From positions 1 through 37,282 of the IMG/VR virus record IMGVR_UViG_3300010883_000142: a stretch of 37,282 bases of DNA; one strand, 5' to 3'. The notes under the pieces are model-generated. The model searched no databases. It saw only the letters and a list, made by a program, of their open reading frames with translations, and was not told the origin of the DNA. Source of the stretch: a virus. The position numbers and the translations under genes are program-made. This document shows, piece by piece, positions 1 through 8,253 of this stretch. Every line of letters begins with the position of its first letter. The stretch's first letter is position 1.

Positions 1-480
1 GCGCATACATTTGACCGTGATGTTGATTCATGACTGTCATAAATGCGTGCTTGCACATACATTCATGACTATGACCTTAGCTGTTGACCTAGATTAGATG
101 ATGACCTGGGGGTAGGCATTAAGTGTTTGACCTAGATTACATGGATGCTGTCCGAAGGACACCCCCCTATGCTTCCGTCGTTTCGCCTTTGACGTGTCTG
201 ACGAATATGTATCAGGGCGTGTGGATTTGAGGCTAAATATAGTTGACTACGAAGAACTACACAAAGCGACAATATGACACACTTTGTCCTGTGCGTCAAA
301 TGGGCCGATCAAGCCCACAAGCCCGATCCTGGCCGTTCGTATCCGGCCCCTACTCGTTAGCCCCCTAGAATCGGCCCCTTGTTTCTCTCACTCGATTCTG
401 TGCCCTATATATAAGGAGTAGATCCTGCACGCTCACTTGTCGTGTGTCCCTTTGTAGTCATTCGTAATTCTTAAAATAAT
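1..480. other. Non-coding control region rich in TGAC repeats
   Basis: I see no convincing gene here. The first 280 bases contain eleven TGAC tetramers on the plus strand (starting at 12, 31, 66, 72, 85, 102, 128, 190, 199, 244, 275), many as TTGACC or ATGACC/T, where about one would be expected by chance. A small hairpin, TGTCC-GAA-GGACA, lies near 149-159. If the two genome ends join, this is the divergent gap between the minus-strand early arm and the plus-strand late arm, a natural place for an origin, operators or a packaging start. The role is inferred; the repeat density is directly visible. Confidence 0.5.
84..143 (+). repeat. Direct repeat TTGACCTAGATTA-N-ATG, two copies
   Basis: TTGACCTAGATTA followed by one base and ATG occurs at 84-100 and again at 127-143, 43 bases apart. 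Both sit inside the TGAC-rich region. A shorter pair, ATTCATGACT, occurs at 26-35 and 61-70. This looks like an iteron or operator array and not like a coding repeat. Confidence 0.6.
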
Positions 481-482
481 TC

Positions 483-511
483 TTGACATTTTTCCCTGTA
501 TGCCGTAGATT
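483..511 (+). promoter_or_regulatory. Sigma70-like promoter for the late/structural arm
   Basis: TTGACA (483-488), a 17-base spacer and TAGATT (506-511) make a near-consensus sigma70 promoter with predicted start near 518, about 47 bases before the first gene. The -10 box is flanked by an inverted repeat, GTATG (498-502) and CATAC (515-519), and a second TTGACA faces the other way at 534-529. These could be operator half-sites. It is the only strong promoter I see in front of the plus-strand gene block, so host RNA polymerase probably starts the late transcript here. Confidence 0.65.
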
Positions 512-564
512 AAACATACGAGTAGAAGTGTCAACGTAGGCTTTTGTAGTCCGTTAGGGTGAGC

Positions 565-1266
565 ATGGCACGGAAAAATCAACCGAGCGCATTGATCCAC
601 ACGATGGCCTGCCTTTACCTCGTGGGCCGAACTCATCCTGAGATTGCAGAGATCGTGGGCCGGACGCGTGAGAATGTCACCCGCTCGCTAGAATCTCCCA
701 CTGGTCAGGATATTTTAACCAGGATCCGTCAGGAAACACAGGCGCAGATATTCGATCCAGTGACACAGCAGTTAGATTCATACGCTCGAGAGGCGATGGA
801 TGAGCTGTGGGCCATGCGGGATACGGTCGAGTCTGAAAAATTAAGAAAAGATATTTTCATCGACGTCCTGCATATGGCAGGTTATCGTCCACATACGAAC
901 ACTGATAGACAAGCTGAACAGTTGCCCACCATCGTGATGGGACAAGTGAATATGCAAGTAAACATGGCCTCTGGAGAAGGTCCGAATCCCGGACCTATTC
1001 CCGTTGCTGCCAAACTTGCGTTACCTGAGGATGATCATGGATACGACGAAGATGAGCAGACTGGGGCCGGCAGCGGGAAGCCTCAGCGACAGCATGAAAC
1101 AGGGCAAGAGTATACACCAGTCGAAGCCAGCGATGACCCACGGTTCGAAAGTGTCGGCAGGTGGTCATCCGGTGAAGTCGAGCATGGACCGGACAGCGAA
1201 AGTAGCGTCGGGTCTGGGGACGCACGGGGGGAACAATTCGAGCCCACCTTCACCGTCGAACAATGA
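565..1266 (+). CDS. Probable terminase small subunit
   Basis: A 233-residue protein. Residues ~10-55 form a helix-turn-helix-like region (LVGRTHPEIAEIVGRTREN) as in phage small terminases that recognise packaging-site DNA. A helical middle (to ~120) follows, then a long acidic, low-complexity tail. It is the first gene after the promoter and lies upstream of the large terminase, the usual place for TerS. I chose ATG 565 because AGGGTGAG lies at the right distance; GTG 559 in the same frame has a worse site. The last ~230 bases also encode another protein in a different frame. The assignment rests on the HTH and position, not on a diagnostic motif. Confidence 0.6.
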   Translation: MARKNQPSALIHTMACLYLVGRTHPEIAEIVGRTRENVTRSLESPTGQDILTRIRQETQAQIFDPVTQQLDSYAREAMDELWAMRDTVESEKLRKDIFIDVLHMAGYRPHTNTDRQAEQLPTIVMGQVNMQVNMASGEGPNPGPIPVAAKLALPEDDHGYDEDEQTGAGSGKPQRQHETGQEYTPVEASDDPRFESVGRWSSGEVEHGPDSESSVGSGDARGEQFEPTFTVEQ

Positions 1267-1312
1267 TAATAAGCCTGATGGCAAAAACCATGGCACAGTG
1301 GGGACAGCGTAA
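1037..1312 (+). CDS. Small basic hypothetical protein overlapping the small terminase gene
   Basis: A 91-residue Ser/Gly/Lys-rich protein read in a different frame from the terminase small subunit gene, overlapping it by 230 bases. Support for translation: GAGG sits six bases before ATG 1037, and the stop overlaps the next ATG as TAATG (1310-1314), the junction style used across this genome. It has no cysteine and no membrane segment, and I recognise no family. Its low complexity mirrors the low complexity of the terminase tail, so one of the two frames may be under little constraint. No function is proposed. Confidence 0.5.
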   Translation: MDTTKMSRLGPAAGSLSDSMKQGKSIHQSKPAMTHGSKVSAGGHPVKSSMDRTAKVASGLGTHGGNNSSPPSPSNNDNKPDGKNHGTVGTA

Positions 1313-1506
1313 TGGCTGAGCGCACAAAAGGTAAAACAACTGGCAAAGGCCTGTGGGGTGGATCACTCACGCAGGGGATGAAAGCAGGGAATACTTCATC
1401 TCCTTCATCACCCCACGCACAGCTTTCGGGCTCGCAGTCATATCCGCACAAGCCTGCTGAGTCGAAGTCCTGGCCCCCGAAAGGTTCGATCAGGAGCGCG
1501 AATTAA
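1312..1506 (+). CDS. Small hypothetical protein, probable frameshifted gene (5' part)
   Basis: A 64-residue Ser/Pro/Gly/Lys-rich protein starting in a TAATG overlap with the previous gene. Its Ser-Pro stretch (NTSSPSSP) resembles NSSPPSPS in the previous protein. The in-frame end after residue ~54 looks unlike the rest, while the -1 frame from about 1473 stays open and ends in an ATGA overlap with the next gene. The functional product may therefore be a fusion made by frameshifting at the C-run 1474-1478 (codons CCC CCG). A sequencing indel there would give the same picture. Confidence 0.5.
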   Translation: MAERTKGKTTGKGLWGGSLTQGMKAGNTSSPSSPHAQLSGSQSYPHKPAESKSWPPKGSIRSAN

Positions 1507-1565
1507 TCAATCGAATATTGAAAACTGGGATGCTGCGGGCAAAAGGTAAGAAGAGGAAGAAATGA
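1461..1565 (+). other. Open -1 frame: likely 3' part of the frameshifted gene
   Basis: This frame has no usable start of its own other than ATG 1530, which would give only 11 residues. It encodes a convincingly protein-like charged segment (APERFDQERELINRILKTG, then a Lys/Arg-rich end). The stop TGA at 1563-1565 overlaps the next gene's ATG at 1562 exactly as in other junctions of this genome. Reading GCC CCC GAA from 1473 instead of CCC CCG AAA from 1474 would join it to the preceding 64-residue frame, giving a protein of about 84 residues. Confidence 0.45.
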
Positions 1566-1834
1566 GTTATTCAAGTGAACAACGTACACAAGCCATTGCA
1601 GGGGCAAGTTCTGTTAGAACAGCACGGCAGAACGTATCTCAGGCACTTCCCATGCAAGCCATTGCTGAGACCCCGCATGAACGCCCGAAGCCTGTCGTCT
1701 CGTTCCACATGGAAAAGAAAGTGGGGGACGCGACTCTTACGGTATATGGGTCGGATGGTCAGGAGAAGGAAGCAAAAGAAGCAATAGATCGTGCAGCAAA
1801 GAAGTTTCGTGGAGGAGTAGACACAGATGAGTAA
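1562..1834 (+). CDS. Hypothetical protein (90 aa)
   Basis: A small soluble protein. Residues 1-45 are polar and probably disordered. Residues 46-90 have alternating hydrophobics (VSFHMEKKVGDATLTVYG) and then a Lys/Glu-rich helix, which suggests a beta-hairpin plus helix. AGAGGAAG precedes ATG 1562. The gene overlaps the M15 peptidase gene by 8 bases, so the two are translated together. I recognise no family. Confidence 0.7.
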   Translation: MSYSSEQRTQAIAGASSVRTARQNVSQALPMQAIAETPHERPKPVVSFHMEKKVGDATLTVYGSDGQEKEAKEAIDRAAKKFRGGVDTDE

Positions 1835-2234
1835 TCCGCAGCAGCTAACGAAGAATTTTCACAGTGAGGAGTTTGCATGTCGGTGTTGTGGCGACGATCG
1901 CATGGCAATTCGTGTGGTCGAGAGGTTGGAAAAAGCACGCCAGGTTTTGGGGCGTGCTATACGCATTTCTTCTGGTGTGAGATGCCCTGAGTATAATCGA
2001 ACGGTAGGAGGCTCTCTAACCTCTTCTCATTTGGTTATACTCAGGGATGGCTTACTAGAAGCATGTGCCATTGACCTGGATGTGTATGATGCGCATTATG
2101 GTTACAAATTATTTAATGCGTTAGTTGCTGTGGGATTTGATCGTATTGGGCTGCGTTCGAAAGGTGATCATCGTTTTATACACACAGATCGTGATGAAGA
2201 TAAATCATCACAGGTATTGTGGACATACGCATGA
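1827..2234 (+). CDS. M15-family zinc peptidase, likely endolysin
   Basis: A 135-residue single-domain protein matching the M15_3 (D-Ala-D-Ala carboxypeptidase-like) fold used by phage endolysins to cut the peptidoglycan peptide. Visible family features: NFHSEEFAC near the N-terminus, SSGVRCPEYN (48-57), GGS...SSH with His68, AIDL with Asp83, and FIHTD with His119. These give the expected His/Asp/His zinc set. Oddity: His68 and Asp83 are 15 residues apart, whereas the usual H-x6-D spacing is about seven, so there is a roughly eight-residue insertion. There is no signal peptide, so export would need a holin. Its position among packaging genes is unusual for a lysis gene but occurs in phages. 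Confidence 0.75.
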   Translation: MSNPQQLTKNFHSEEFACRCCGDDRMAIRVVERLEKARQVLGRAIRISSGVRCPEYNRTVGGSLTSSHLVILRDGLLEACAIDLDVYDAHYGYKLFNALVAVGFDRIGLRSKGDHRFIHTDRDEDKSSQVLWTYA

Positions 2235-3769
2235 ATCAGCACCAACGAAATGATGACATATTTAATTGGCCTACGCCAACAGCGAAGCAACATGAATTCA
2301 TCCACAGTAAGGCGAAATATCCTGAGCTGTGTGGTGGATGGGGAGCAGCGAAAACATGGGCGCTTTGTATGCGCGCTATTCTTCAGGGCATCAACTCGGA
2401 TGTATTCGGCAACCTGTGTGGGAACCGTATAATTGTTGGGCGGTGGACAGCAAAAGAGTTGAAAGATACGACACTGAAGGATTTTATGCAACTCTTGCCC
2501 AAGAAGTGGCTCTCGGGTCGAGAGTTTGGTCTAAACCGCCAAGATATGGTAATCAAGATTCCAGGCGGAACAGAATACGTTTTAGCGCATTTCGAGAACT
2601 TTACAATCGGTGGAAACTACAGCGCGATATTCATTGATCAGAGCGAGGAGCTCGACGTAGATACCTGGGATATGTTACCTGGTCGTATCCGTATGATGAA
2701 CACGCTGCGTGGTGAGCCGATTCCAGAATTTTGTCGGTGTATATGCACAACGAGGAATCCCAATGGACATTCATGGCAGTATAAGAAATGGGAACTCAAT
2801 CGCCTCGCAGGGGAAAGAGGCTCTGGACGCTATGACGAAAGATACCATAGCATCCCATGCACTACACACGACAATGCAGAAAACCTCCCGCCTGATTATA
2901 TACCCAACCTGGAGCGTTCGCTATCTCCTAAAAAGTATCGCATTTTCGTGGGAGGTTCACACGAGGCATTCGAAGGTCAAATCTACGATGAGTGGAATTA
3001 CGACGGATGTGTAAATGAGATTAATGAGATACCAGCGTCTTCGTGGCCTAAGTATGTCGGAATTGATCACGGCTATCCTGCTGCTAAAGTTGCGATATTT
3101 TGTGCTGTTAAGCCGAATAAGGATGTTCTGTGTTACGACGAAGTAGTGATGGAAGATACGCAGCTGAGTGCATTTGTAGAGCGCGTGTTGGCAAAGATGC
3201 AATTGCATCAGAGAGAGATGGCAGAGAATGAGGGATGGGAGCCGAGAGGACTGGAAGATATCTGGCTGTGGCCGCATGATCCCTCGATGGGTCGACGAAC
3301 CGACGATGACGCGTCTCTCACCATCTCTTCGTTATATTTGCAGGAGTTCCGCAGACAAACATCCGGACGATACACTCCTGCGTTCCACAAAGCCAATAAC
3401 AGTATCGACGCAGGCAATGATAAGGTAAACTGGCTGTTCTGGAATAATGAGGCAGGACGTGATGGACTACCGAAAGAGACTGTTAATCCTCGGTGTGGTA
3501 AGTGCATCGAGTCTTTTGAAACTTACCATTACAATCCTAAAACTGAACGGCCCATGCAAGAGGATTCGGGTTATTATATCGACGTGTGTGATGCACATCG
3601 CTATATTATCTCTACGATCTTCCAGGGCGATTTCATGATGGTGCCGAAGCAGAAACGGCAACGCACACATGTTGATGATGTGATGGATCAGATACGCAAC
3701 GCGCAAAGCATGGAAGATATCAATCACGTAGCACATGACAATGGATGGGTAACACATGGACATAGGTAG
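2231..3769 (+). CDS. terL: Terminase large subunit
   Basis: The 512-residue packaging motor: an N-terminal ATPase and a C-terminal RNase H-like nuclease. Visible motifs: Walker A GGWGAAKT (35-42), Walker B IFIDQSEE (133-140), the coupling-type motif CTTRNPNGHSW (~173-182), and the start of the nuclease domain YVGIDHG with its first acidic residue Asp279. ATG 2231 overlaps the peptidase stop as ATGA; a GTG at 2219 is in frame but less likely. The motor drives DNA into the prohead through the portal encoded two genes downstream. Confidence 0.93.
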   Translation: MNQHQRNDDIFNWPTPTAKQHEFIHSKAKYPELCGGWGAAKTWALCMRAILQGINSDVFGNLCGNRIIVGRWTAKELKDTTLKDFMQLLPKKWLSGREFGLNRQDMVIKIPGGTEYVLAHFENFTIGGNYSAIFIDQSEELDVDTWDMLPGRIRMMNTLRGEPIPEFCRCICTTRNPNGHSWQYKKWELNRLAGERGSGRYDERYHSIPCTTHDNAENLPPDYIPNLERSLSPKKYRIFVGGSHEAFEGQIYDEWNYDGCVNEINEIPASSWPKYVGIDHGYPAAKVAIFCAVKPNKDVLCYDEVVMEDTQLSAFVERVLAKMQLHQREMAENEGWEPRGLEDIWLWPHDPSMGRRTDDDASLTISSLYLQEFRRQTSGRYTPAFHKANNSIDAGNDKVNWLFWNNEAGRDGLPKETVNPRCGKCIESFETYHYNPKTERPMQEDSGYYIDVCDAHRYIISTIFQGDFMMVPKQKRQRTHVDDVMDQIRNAQSMEDINHVAHDNGWVTHGHR

Positions 3770-4073
3770 TTATATTCTGGGTGGTGTGGTAGTATGGGCG
3801 GTGGGAATGGTATCATACATGGTAATACGTGCAGAACGCTCGTCACAGCATACTCTGGATGCTCTACTTGTGCTCACGGATAAACAAGCAGCTGTAACGG
3901 CTGCTGGTATGTCTCGTGCTCGGCAAGCTCCTAAGCCAGGGCCTGTAGATGAAGCAGCTAGAAAGCGTGCAAAATCCCGTGCTGATACAGATCGTATTAT
4001 TGAGGAAATTGAAGCAACGGGTGTTATAACGCTTGATCAAGAGCATATCTTAGGAGAAAACGGTGCCCTCTGA
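3756..4073 (+). CDS. Small membrane-anchored hypothetical protein
   Basis: A 105-residue protein with one N-terminal transmembrane helix (GSYILGGVVVWAVGMVSYMV, residues ~4-23), then a charged, helical, Lys/Arg-rich cytoplasmic-type region. It overlaps the large terminase by 14 bases and the portal start by 11, so it is translated with both. A membrane protein between terminase and portal is unexpected. It could be a holin- or spanin-like protein near the M15 endolysin, or a virion membrane-contact protein. I recognise no family. Confidence 0.7.
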   Translation: MDIGSYILGGVVVWAVGMVSYMVIRAERSSQHTLDALLVLTDKQAAVTAAGMSRARQAPKPGPVDEAARKRAKSRADTDRIIEEIEATGVITLDQEHILGENGAL

Positions 4074-6072
4074 ATTTGACGCAAATCAAGCTATTAAAAA
4101 CCGTATGACGACCGTTGCGCCAGCTGAGCTGTATAAGCTGATTGATGATCGTTATATTAGGTGGTTGGATCATACAGCTGGTCTGCGTAATCAGTGGCGA
4201 TTAAATAGCCTATTTGCACAAGGCTTTCAGTGGGCTGCGTTACAGCCATCCCAGAACAAGGTGATTCTGCCTCCTACGACACGTTCGCGCAGGCGGATCA
4301 CGTTTAATCTTATTAAGCCGTGGCTGCTTGATACAGAGGCGAAACTTGATGTAGCCCTCCCGACATTCGATGTTACACCTAATAATACCGCACAGGCCAA
4401 TAAAGATGCAGCAAAAGCCGCTGAGTCATATGGACAGCATCTGTGGCGACAGCTCGAGATGCGGGAGAAATACCGGCAAATTGTTCGTCATAGTGAGCAT
4501 TATGGTGGTTGTTTTGGTGTGCTTGATTGGGATGAAACTATCGGCCCACTTTATTCTCGTCGCCAGCAACTTCCTGATGGTAGTGGACCCTCGTTAGTCG
4601 GTGGTAAACCTCAGGATGAAATGTTTACACTTGGCGATATCCGTTATGATATTTATTCTCCTGATAATGTTATAACGGATGAAGAGAATACGGACCTGGA
4701 TGAGAAGCCGTATATCATCTTAGCGAGCTGGATGAGCCTGGACAACATCCGTGAGAAGTGGGATGATGGTCATCTTGTGCTGGAGGAAAAACGTGCACAG
4801 CCCCAGTTTGATACAATGGGGATGATGGACATGGCGACAGGGATTCGTGGTAAGGCCATGCAACACGGTGATGGCCAAGGTAATCCTGGTGCGCTGGTGT
4901 TCAAGATGTATATGAAACCACAGCACAGTGCATCGAATGGTTTGGTGACGACATTTGCGAATGGACAAGAACTTGAAAAGAGCGAGTGGCCTGAAGAATT
5001 TGCGAAAATGGAGGGCTATCCTGTTGTCAAATATGACTGGTATCGCCATCCCCATGTATTCCGTGGTGAATCTCCGCTCGTGGATCAGATTCCCATCCAG
5101 CGTGAAATTAATGTAACGATCAGTCAGATACGTGAAAATCTGGACATGATCTTAGCTCTGAAATGGCTCAATCCACATGGCTCAGGGGTGGACGATATTA
5201 ATGACATCGCGGGACAGATTATTGATTATGTCCCTGGATTTAAACCTGAAATACTGCAGCCTGGATCTATACCAGCATTTGTCCCACGACATCTTGACTT
5301 CCTCATGGCAGCAATGGAAGATGTGCAGATCCTTCACAAACCTAGCAAGGGTAAAGTGCCTGCTGGGGTTAAATCTGGTGTTGGGATCGAGCTACTGCAA
5401 GAGCAAGATGATCGTCCGCTTTCCGTGCCTGAGAATAACTTACATGCGTCACTTGATAAAACATTCACCAAAGCGCTGCAGATCGCTTCGGTTGCAGTTG
5501 CTACGGAGAGGATGATACAGTATGTTGGTCCGAACAAGCGACGACAGGTGCTCGCGTTCAAGGGAGCTGATCTCCGTGATAACACAAACATCCACCTATC
5601 AGTTGTCGGGGGGTCGAGTAAATCTAAGACAGGCATCATCAAACGTATCATGGAATTTGTCCAACTCGGAATGTATCGAAAAGAAGGGGGTGGGGTAGAT
5701 ACTAATCGTGTGATGGAAATGGTGCGTGTTGCTCATCCGGATGTAATGTATGAGGAAGAGGACAGGCACAAGGACCTCGCACAAGATGAGAACGATATGT
5801 TGTGGGACCCACAGGCACCGCCTCCAGTGCCGCAAGAGTGGGAGATGCATAATATACATCTTGATGAGCTGGAATTGGAGATGAATACCATCAAGTGGAA
5901 ACAACAGGTGCAAAAAGATCCTGCTTTTGGGCAGAAATGGATTGCCCACAGGGAAGGACATTTGCAGTATATTATTGTAGCTTCACAACGTGCTGGTCAG
6001 AATGCTCTTGCATTGCAGGGACAGTTGGCGCAACAAGAACAGGGTGGTGAAGCGCCAGCCTCTCAGCAATAG
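4063..6072 (+). CDS. Portal protein
   Basis: A 669-residue protein with the size, position and features of podophage portals: a charged N-terminus, WRLNSLFAQGFQW, RRRITFNLIKPWLLDTEAKL, a long central region, and an acidic helical C-terminal part ending in a Gln/Ala-rich tail. It forms the ring at the capsid vertex for DNA passage and is the docking site for the terminase and connector. It starts at GTG 4063: AGGAGA lies six bases upstream and the start sits inside the previous gene. No ATG fits as well. Confidence 0.85.
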   Translation: MPSEFDANQAIKNRMTTVAPAELYKLIDDRYIRWLDHTAGLRNQWRLNSLFAQGFQWAALQPSQNKVILPPTTRSRRRITFNLIKPWLLDTEAKLDVALPTFDVTPNNTAQANKDAAKAAESYGQHLWRQLEMREKYRQIVRHSEHYGGCFGVLDWDETIGPLYSRRQQLPDGSGPSLVGGKPQDEMFTLGDIRYDIYSPDNVITDEENTDLDEKPYIILASWMSLDNIREKWDDGHLVLEEKRAQPQFDTMGMMDMATGIRGKAMQHGDGQGNPGALVFKMYMKPQHSASNGLVTTFANGQELEKSEWPEEFAKMEGYPVVKYDWYRHPHVFRGESPLVDQIPIQREINVTISQIRENLDMILALKWLNPHGSGVDDINDIAGQIIDYVPGFKPEILQPGSIPAFVPRHLDFLMAAMEDVQILHKPSKGKVPAGVKSGVGIELLQEQDDRPLSVPENNLHASLDKTFTKALQIASVAVATERMIQYVGPNKRRQVLAFKGADLRDNTNIHLSVVGGSSKSKTGIIKRIMEFVQLGMYRKEGGGVDTNRVMEMVRVAHPDVMYEEEDRHKDLAQDENDMLWDPQAPPPVPQEWEMHNIHLDELELEMNTIKWKQQVQKDPAFGQKWIAHREGHLQYIIVASQRAGQNALALQGQLAQQEQGGEAPASQQ

Positions 6073-6099
6073 CATCAACTGCAGCATAAAGGAGATTAG

Positions 6100-6978
6100 A
6101 TGTTTGAGCAGATGATATTGATGGAGCAGGCACCAAGCCCTGAGGGTGACAGTGCTGCTGGCAGTGGAGAATCCACCAAGCCTACATTACCCTCGGATGA
6201 CATGGAAATCGAGCTCGCAAGTGGCGATATTGTTACTTTCGGGGAAATCAAATCAGGCTATTCTCGCACAGCTGATTACACAGTAAAGACTCAAGAAGCA
6301 GCAGAGATGAAACGGCAGGCTGATGTGGCTACGGTTGACGCAGCTGCCGCAACTGCTGAGGCTGCAAACGACTCTGCGCGTGCGCAGGAACTTCGTGATG
6401 CAGTTCAAGCTGATCTCGTTTGGTATAACACTCATGACCAGTCACAGTGGGCTGGTTACACAGCGGAGGTGGATAAAGCTATGGGCGTGAATTATTCTGC
6501 ACCAGCTGCAGCTCCCGTGGCGCCGACCGCGGACCCTCGTGATGCAAAGATTGCTGAGCAAGATGCCAGAATCAATGCTCTTGAAGGCACGAATGTCAAG
6601 ACAGCCAATGAGAAATTGGTAGACACGGCACTCGATTCGATCGAAGCAACTGCTGGATCACAGGGACATGAGCTTGTTACATCGAAATTGCTGCTTAAAT
6701 CTGTCCAGGCACATCAGGCACAGAACAATGGTAACTTACCGAATGCTGCGGAGATTGCGAAATACTCCACAGAGTTGCAGACCGAGCTTGTGAACATGGG
6801 CGTGCCAGTTCCTCGTGGGAATGTCGGCCCGAACGGTTCAACGAAGCCTCGACCTGCAGGTGATGTTGCTGCTGATGTTCAGCCAGCCTGGAAAGAACTT
6901 AACATCAAGAAAGATCGTGTTAAGGTTGAGGAAGCACTGGGTAATATTCTGCGTGAGAAGGCTGCTGCTAGAGGATAA
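6100..6978 (+). CDS. Probable scaffolding protein
   Basis: A 292-residue acidic, Ala/Glu/Gln-rich helical protein immediately before the major capsid gene, the standard place for a scaffold. Residues ~60-115 and ~145-160 look like coiled coil, and a Pro/Ala linker sits near 130-145. Residues ~25-60 (MEIELASGDIVTFGEIKSGY) resemble the short beta segment seen at the start of several phage scaffolds. A strong AAAGGAG site precedes ATG 6100. The call comes from position and composition; no catalytic protease motif is visible. Confidence 0.7.
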   Translation: MFEQMILMEQAPSPEGDSAAGSGESTKPTLPSDDMEIELASGDIVTFGEIKSGYSRTADYTVKTQEAAEMKRQADVATVDAAAATAEAANDSARAQELRDAVQADLVWYNTHDQSQWAGYTAEVDKAMGVNYSAPAAAPVAPTADPRDAKIAEQDARINALEGTNVKTANEKLVDTALDSIEATAGSQGHELVTSKLLLKSVQAHQAQNNGNLPNAAEIAKYSTELQTELVNMGVPVPRGNVGPNGSTKPRPAGDVAADVQPAWKELNIKKDRVKVEEALGNILREKAAARG

Positions 6979-6984
6979 TATCCG

Positions 6985-8250
6985 ATGGGTGCATTAACAA
7001 CCACGGATTACGATGCAGTGTTTCATGAGTTCTGGCTCCCGTTGTTCGAGGTTCAGTTCAACGAGCAGTCGGTGTTGATGGACGAAGTTATTATGTCCAG
7101 AGACACAAAGAACGTGGCGAATCTGAATGCCCATATTGCGATGGAAGTTGAGTCGTGGGCTGGATTTGCAACTGCAGCGGAATCTGCAAACCTGGTGAGT
7201 CCGAACCCAGGTCAGTATAAAGAAGCCATCATTCCGATGCGCTTCCATTACATGGCCTTTGATATGACTGGTCAGGCGATTGATTCAACACAGAGTGACG
7301 CTGCTGCTGCGGCTCCTGCGTTCAATCGTGAAATGACCACGAAGATCAACGTGTTCCACCGCCAGACAAACCGTATGATGCATTCTGACGGTTCTGGCGT
7401 TCTCGCAATGGTCGATGGTGCACCGGGTGCCACGATCACGGTTGACAATGCGTATGGTATCGCCAATGATATTAATGGTCACCTCTTCCTCTCGAAGGGT
7501 GTGAACATTGAGATCTGGTCTGCAAAGACCGGTGGAGCATTGCGCGGAACATGCACAATCAACGCTGTTACGCCAGGCACGGGTGCTTCAACGTCAGCTA
7601 TCTTGACGGTCGATGCGGTTCCTGGTGGCACATCCGACAATGACTACATCTTCCTCGAAGGTGCACGCGGTATCGAGATGATGGGTCTGCTCGGCGGAAT
7701 TGACGGCACGTCGTATGTGTCGAATTTCCAATCTGTTAACGCGAGTACAGCGGGTAACGAGTGGTGGAAGGCTCAGGTTCGTGACGCCGGTGATGCTGGT
7801 GGAACGGCTGGAACGGTCTTGCCCCTCACGCGTAACCGGATCAACCAGGTGATGGAGGATGTGGTCTTCATCGGTGGTGGTGACGTGCGTTTCATCCTCT
7901 CGAATCCGGCTGTCCAGCGGACATATGGCGACATGGCTGCACGCGATCGTATTGTCGTCAATGAAGTTGATCTGGATAACGGCTGGAGAGGCTTGTCATA
8001 CAACGGCATTCCGTGGATTGCGGATTTCTATGCTGTTGGCAAGCAGGCAATGTTCATCGATCCGAGTACAATCTCGGTGTATGAGCTGTCACGACCCCAG
8101 TGGATGGATCGTGGGGATGGTATTCTGAAGCAGGTTTCGGACAGTGGTGGTGATCTCGATGTGTGGAGAGCACGTTACTACTGGTATTCTGAGCTCGGCT
8201 TCTCCAAGCGCATGGGGAATGGTGTCCTGCGCGATATCCAGGAGATTTAA
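6985..8250 (+). CDS. Major capsid protein
   Basis: A 421-residue protein with the length, order and composition of an HK97-fold capsid subunit of the podophage type: an N-terminal helical arm (FHEFWLPLFEVQFNEQSVLMDEV), a central beta-rich region with many Gly/Asp/Thr, and a C-terminal WYSELGFSKRMGNGVLRDI end. It follows the scaffold by 6 bases. AGAGGATAA provides the ribosome site. The region is relatively GC-rich with regular codon use, as expected for a very highly expressed gene. Confidence 0.85.
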   Translation: MGALTTTDYDAVFHEFWLPLFEVQFNEQSVLMDEVIMSRDTKNVANLNAHIAMEVESWAGFATAAESANLVSPNPGQYKEAIIPMRFHYMAFDMTGQAIDSTQSDAAAAAPAFNREMTTKINVFHRQTNRMMHSDGSGVLAMVDGAPGATITVDNAYGIANDINGHLFLSKGVNIEIWSAKTGGALRGTCTINAVTPGTGASTSAILTVDAVPGGTSDNDYIFLEGARGIEMMGLLGGIDGTSYVSNFQSVNASTAGNEWWKAQVRDAGDAGGTAGTVLPLTRNRINQVMEDVVFIGGGDVRFILSNPAVQRTYGDMAARDRIVVNEVDLDNGWRGLSYNGIPWIADFYAVGKQAMFIDPSTISVYELSRPQWMDRGDGILKQVSDSGGDLDVWRARYYWYSELGFSKRMGNGVLRDIQEI

Positions 8251-8253
8251 CCG

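Noticed and set aside
544-564. A fifth palindrome copy (AGTCCG before the small terminase)
   Set aside because: The left half is similar, but the right half CGGAC is absent and no stem can form.
1083-1451. A 122-residue minus-strand frame with several cysteines
   Set aside because: It lies opposite plus-strand genes that have ribosome sites and coupled junctions; no upstream signal supports it.
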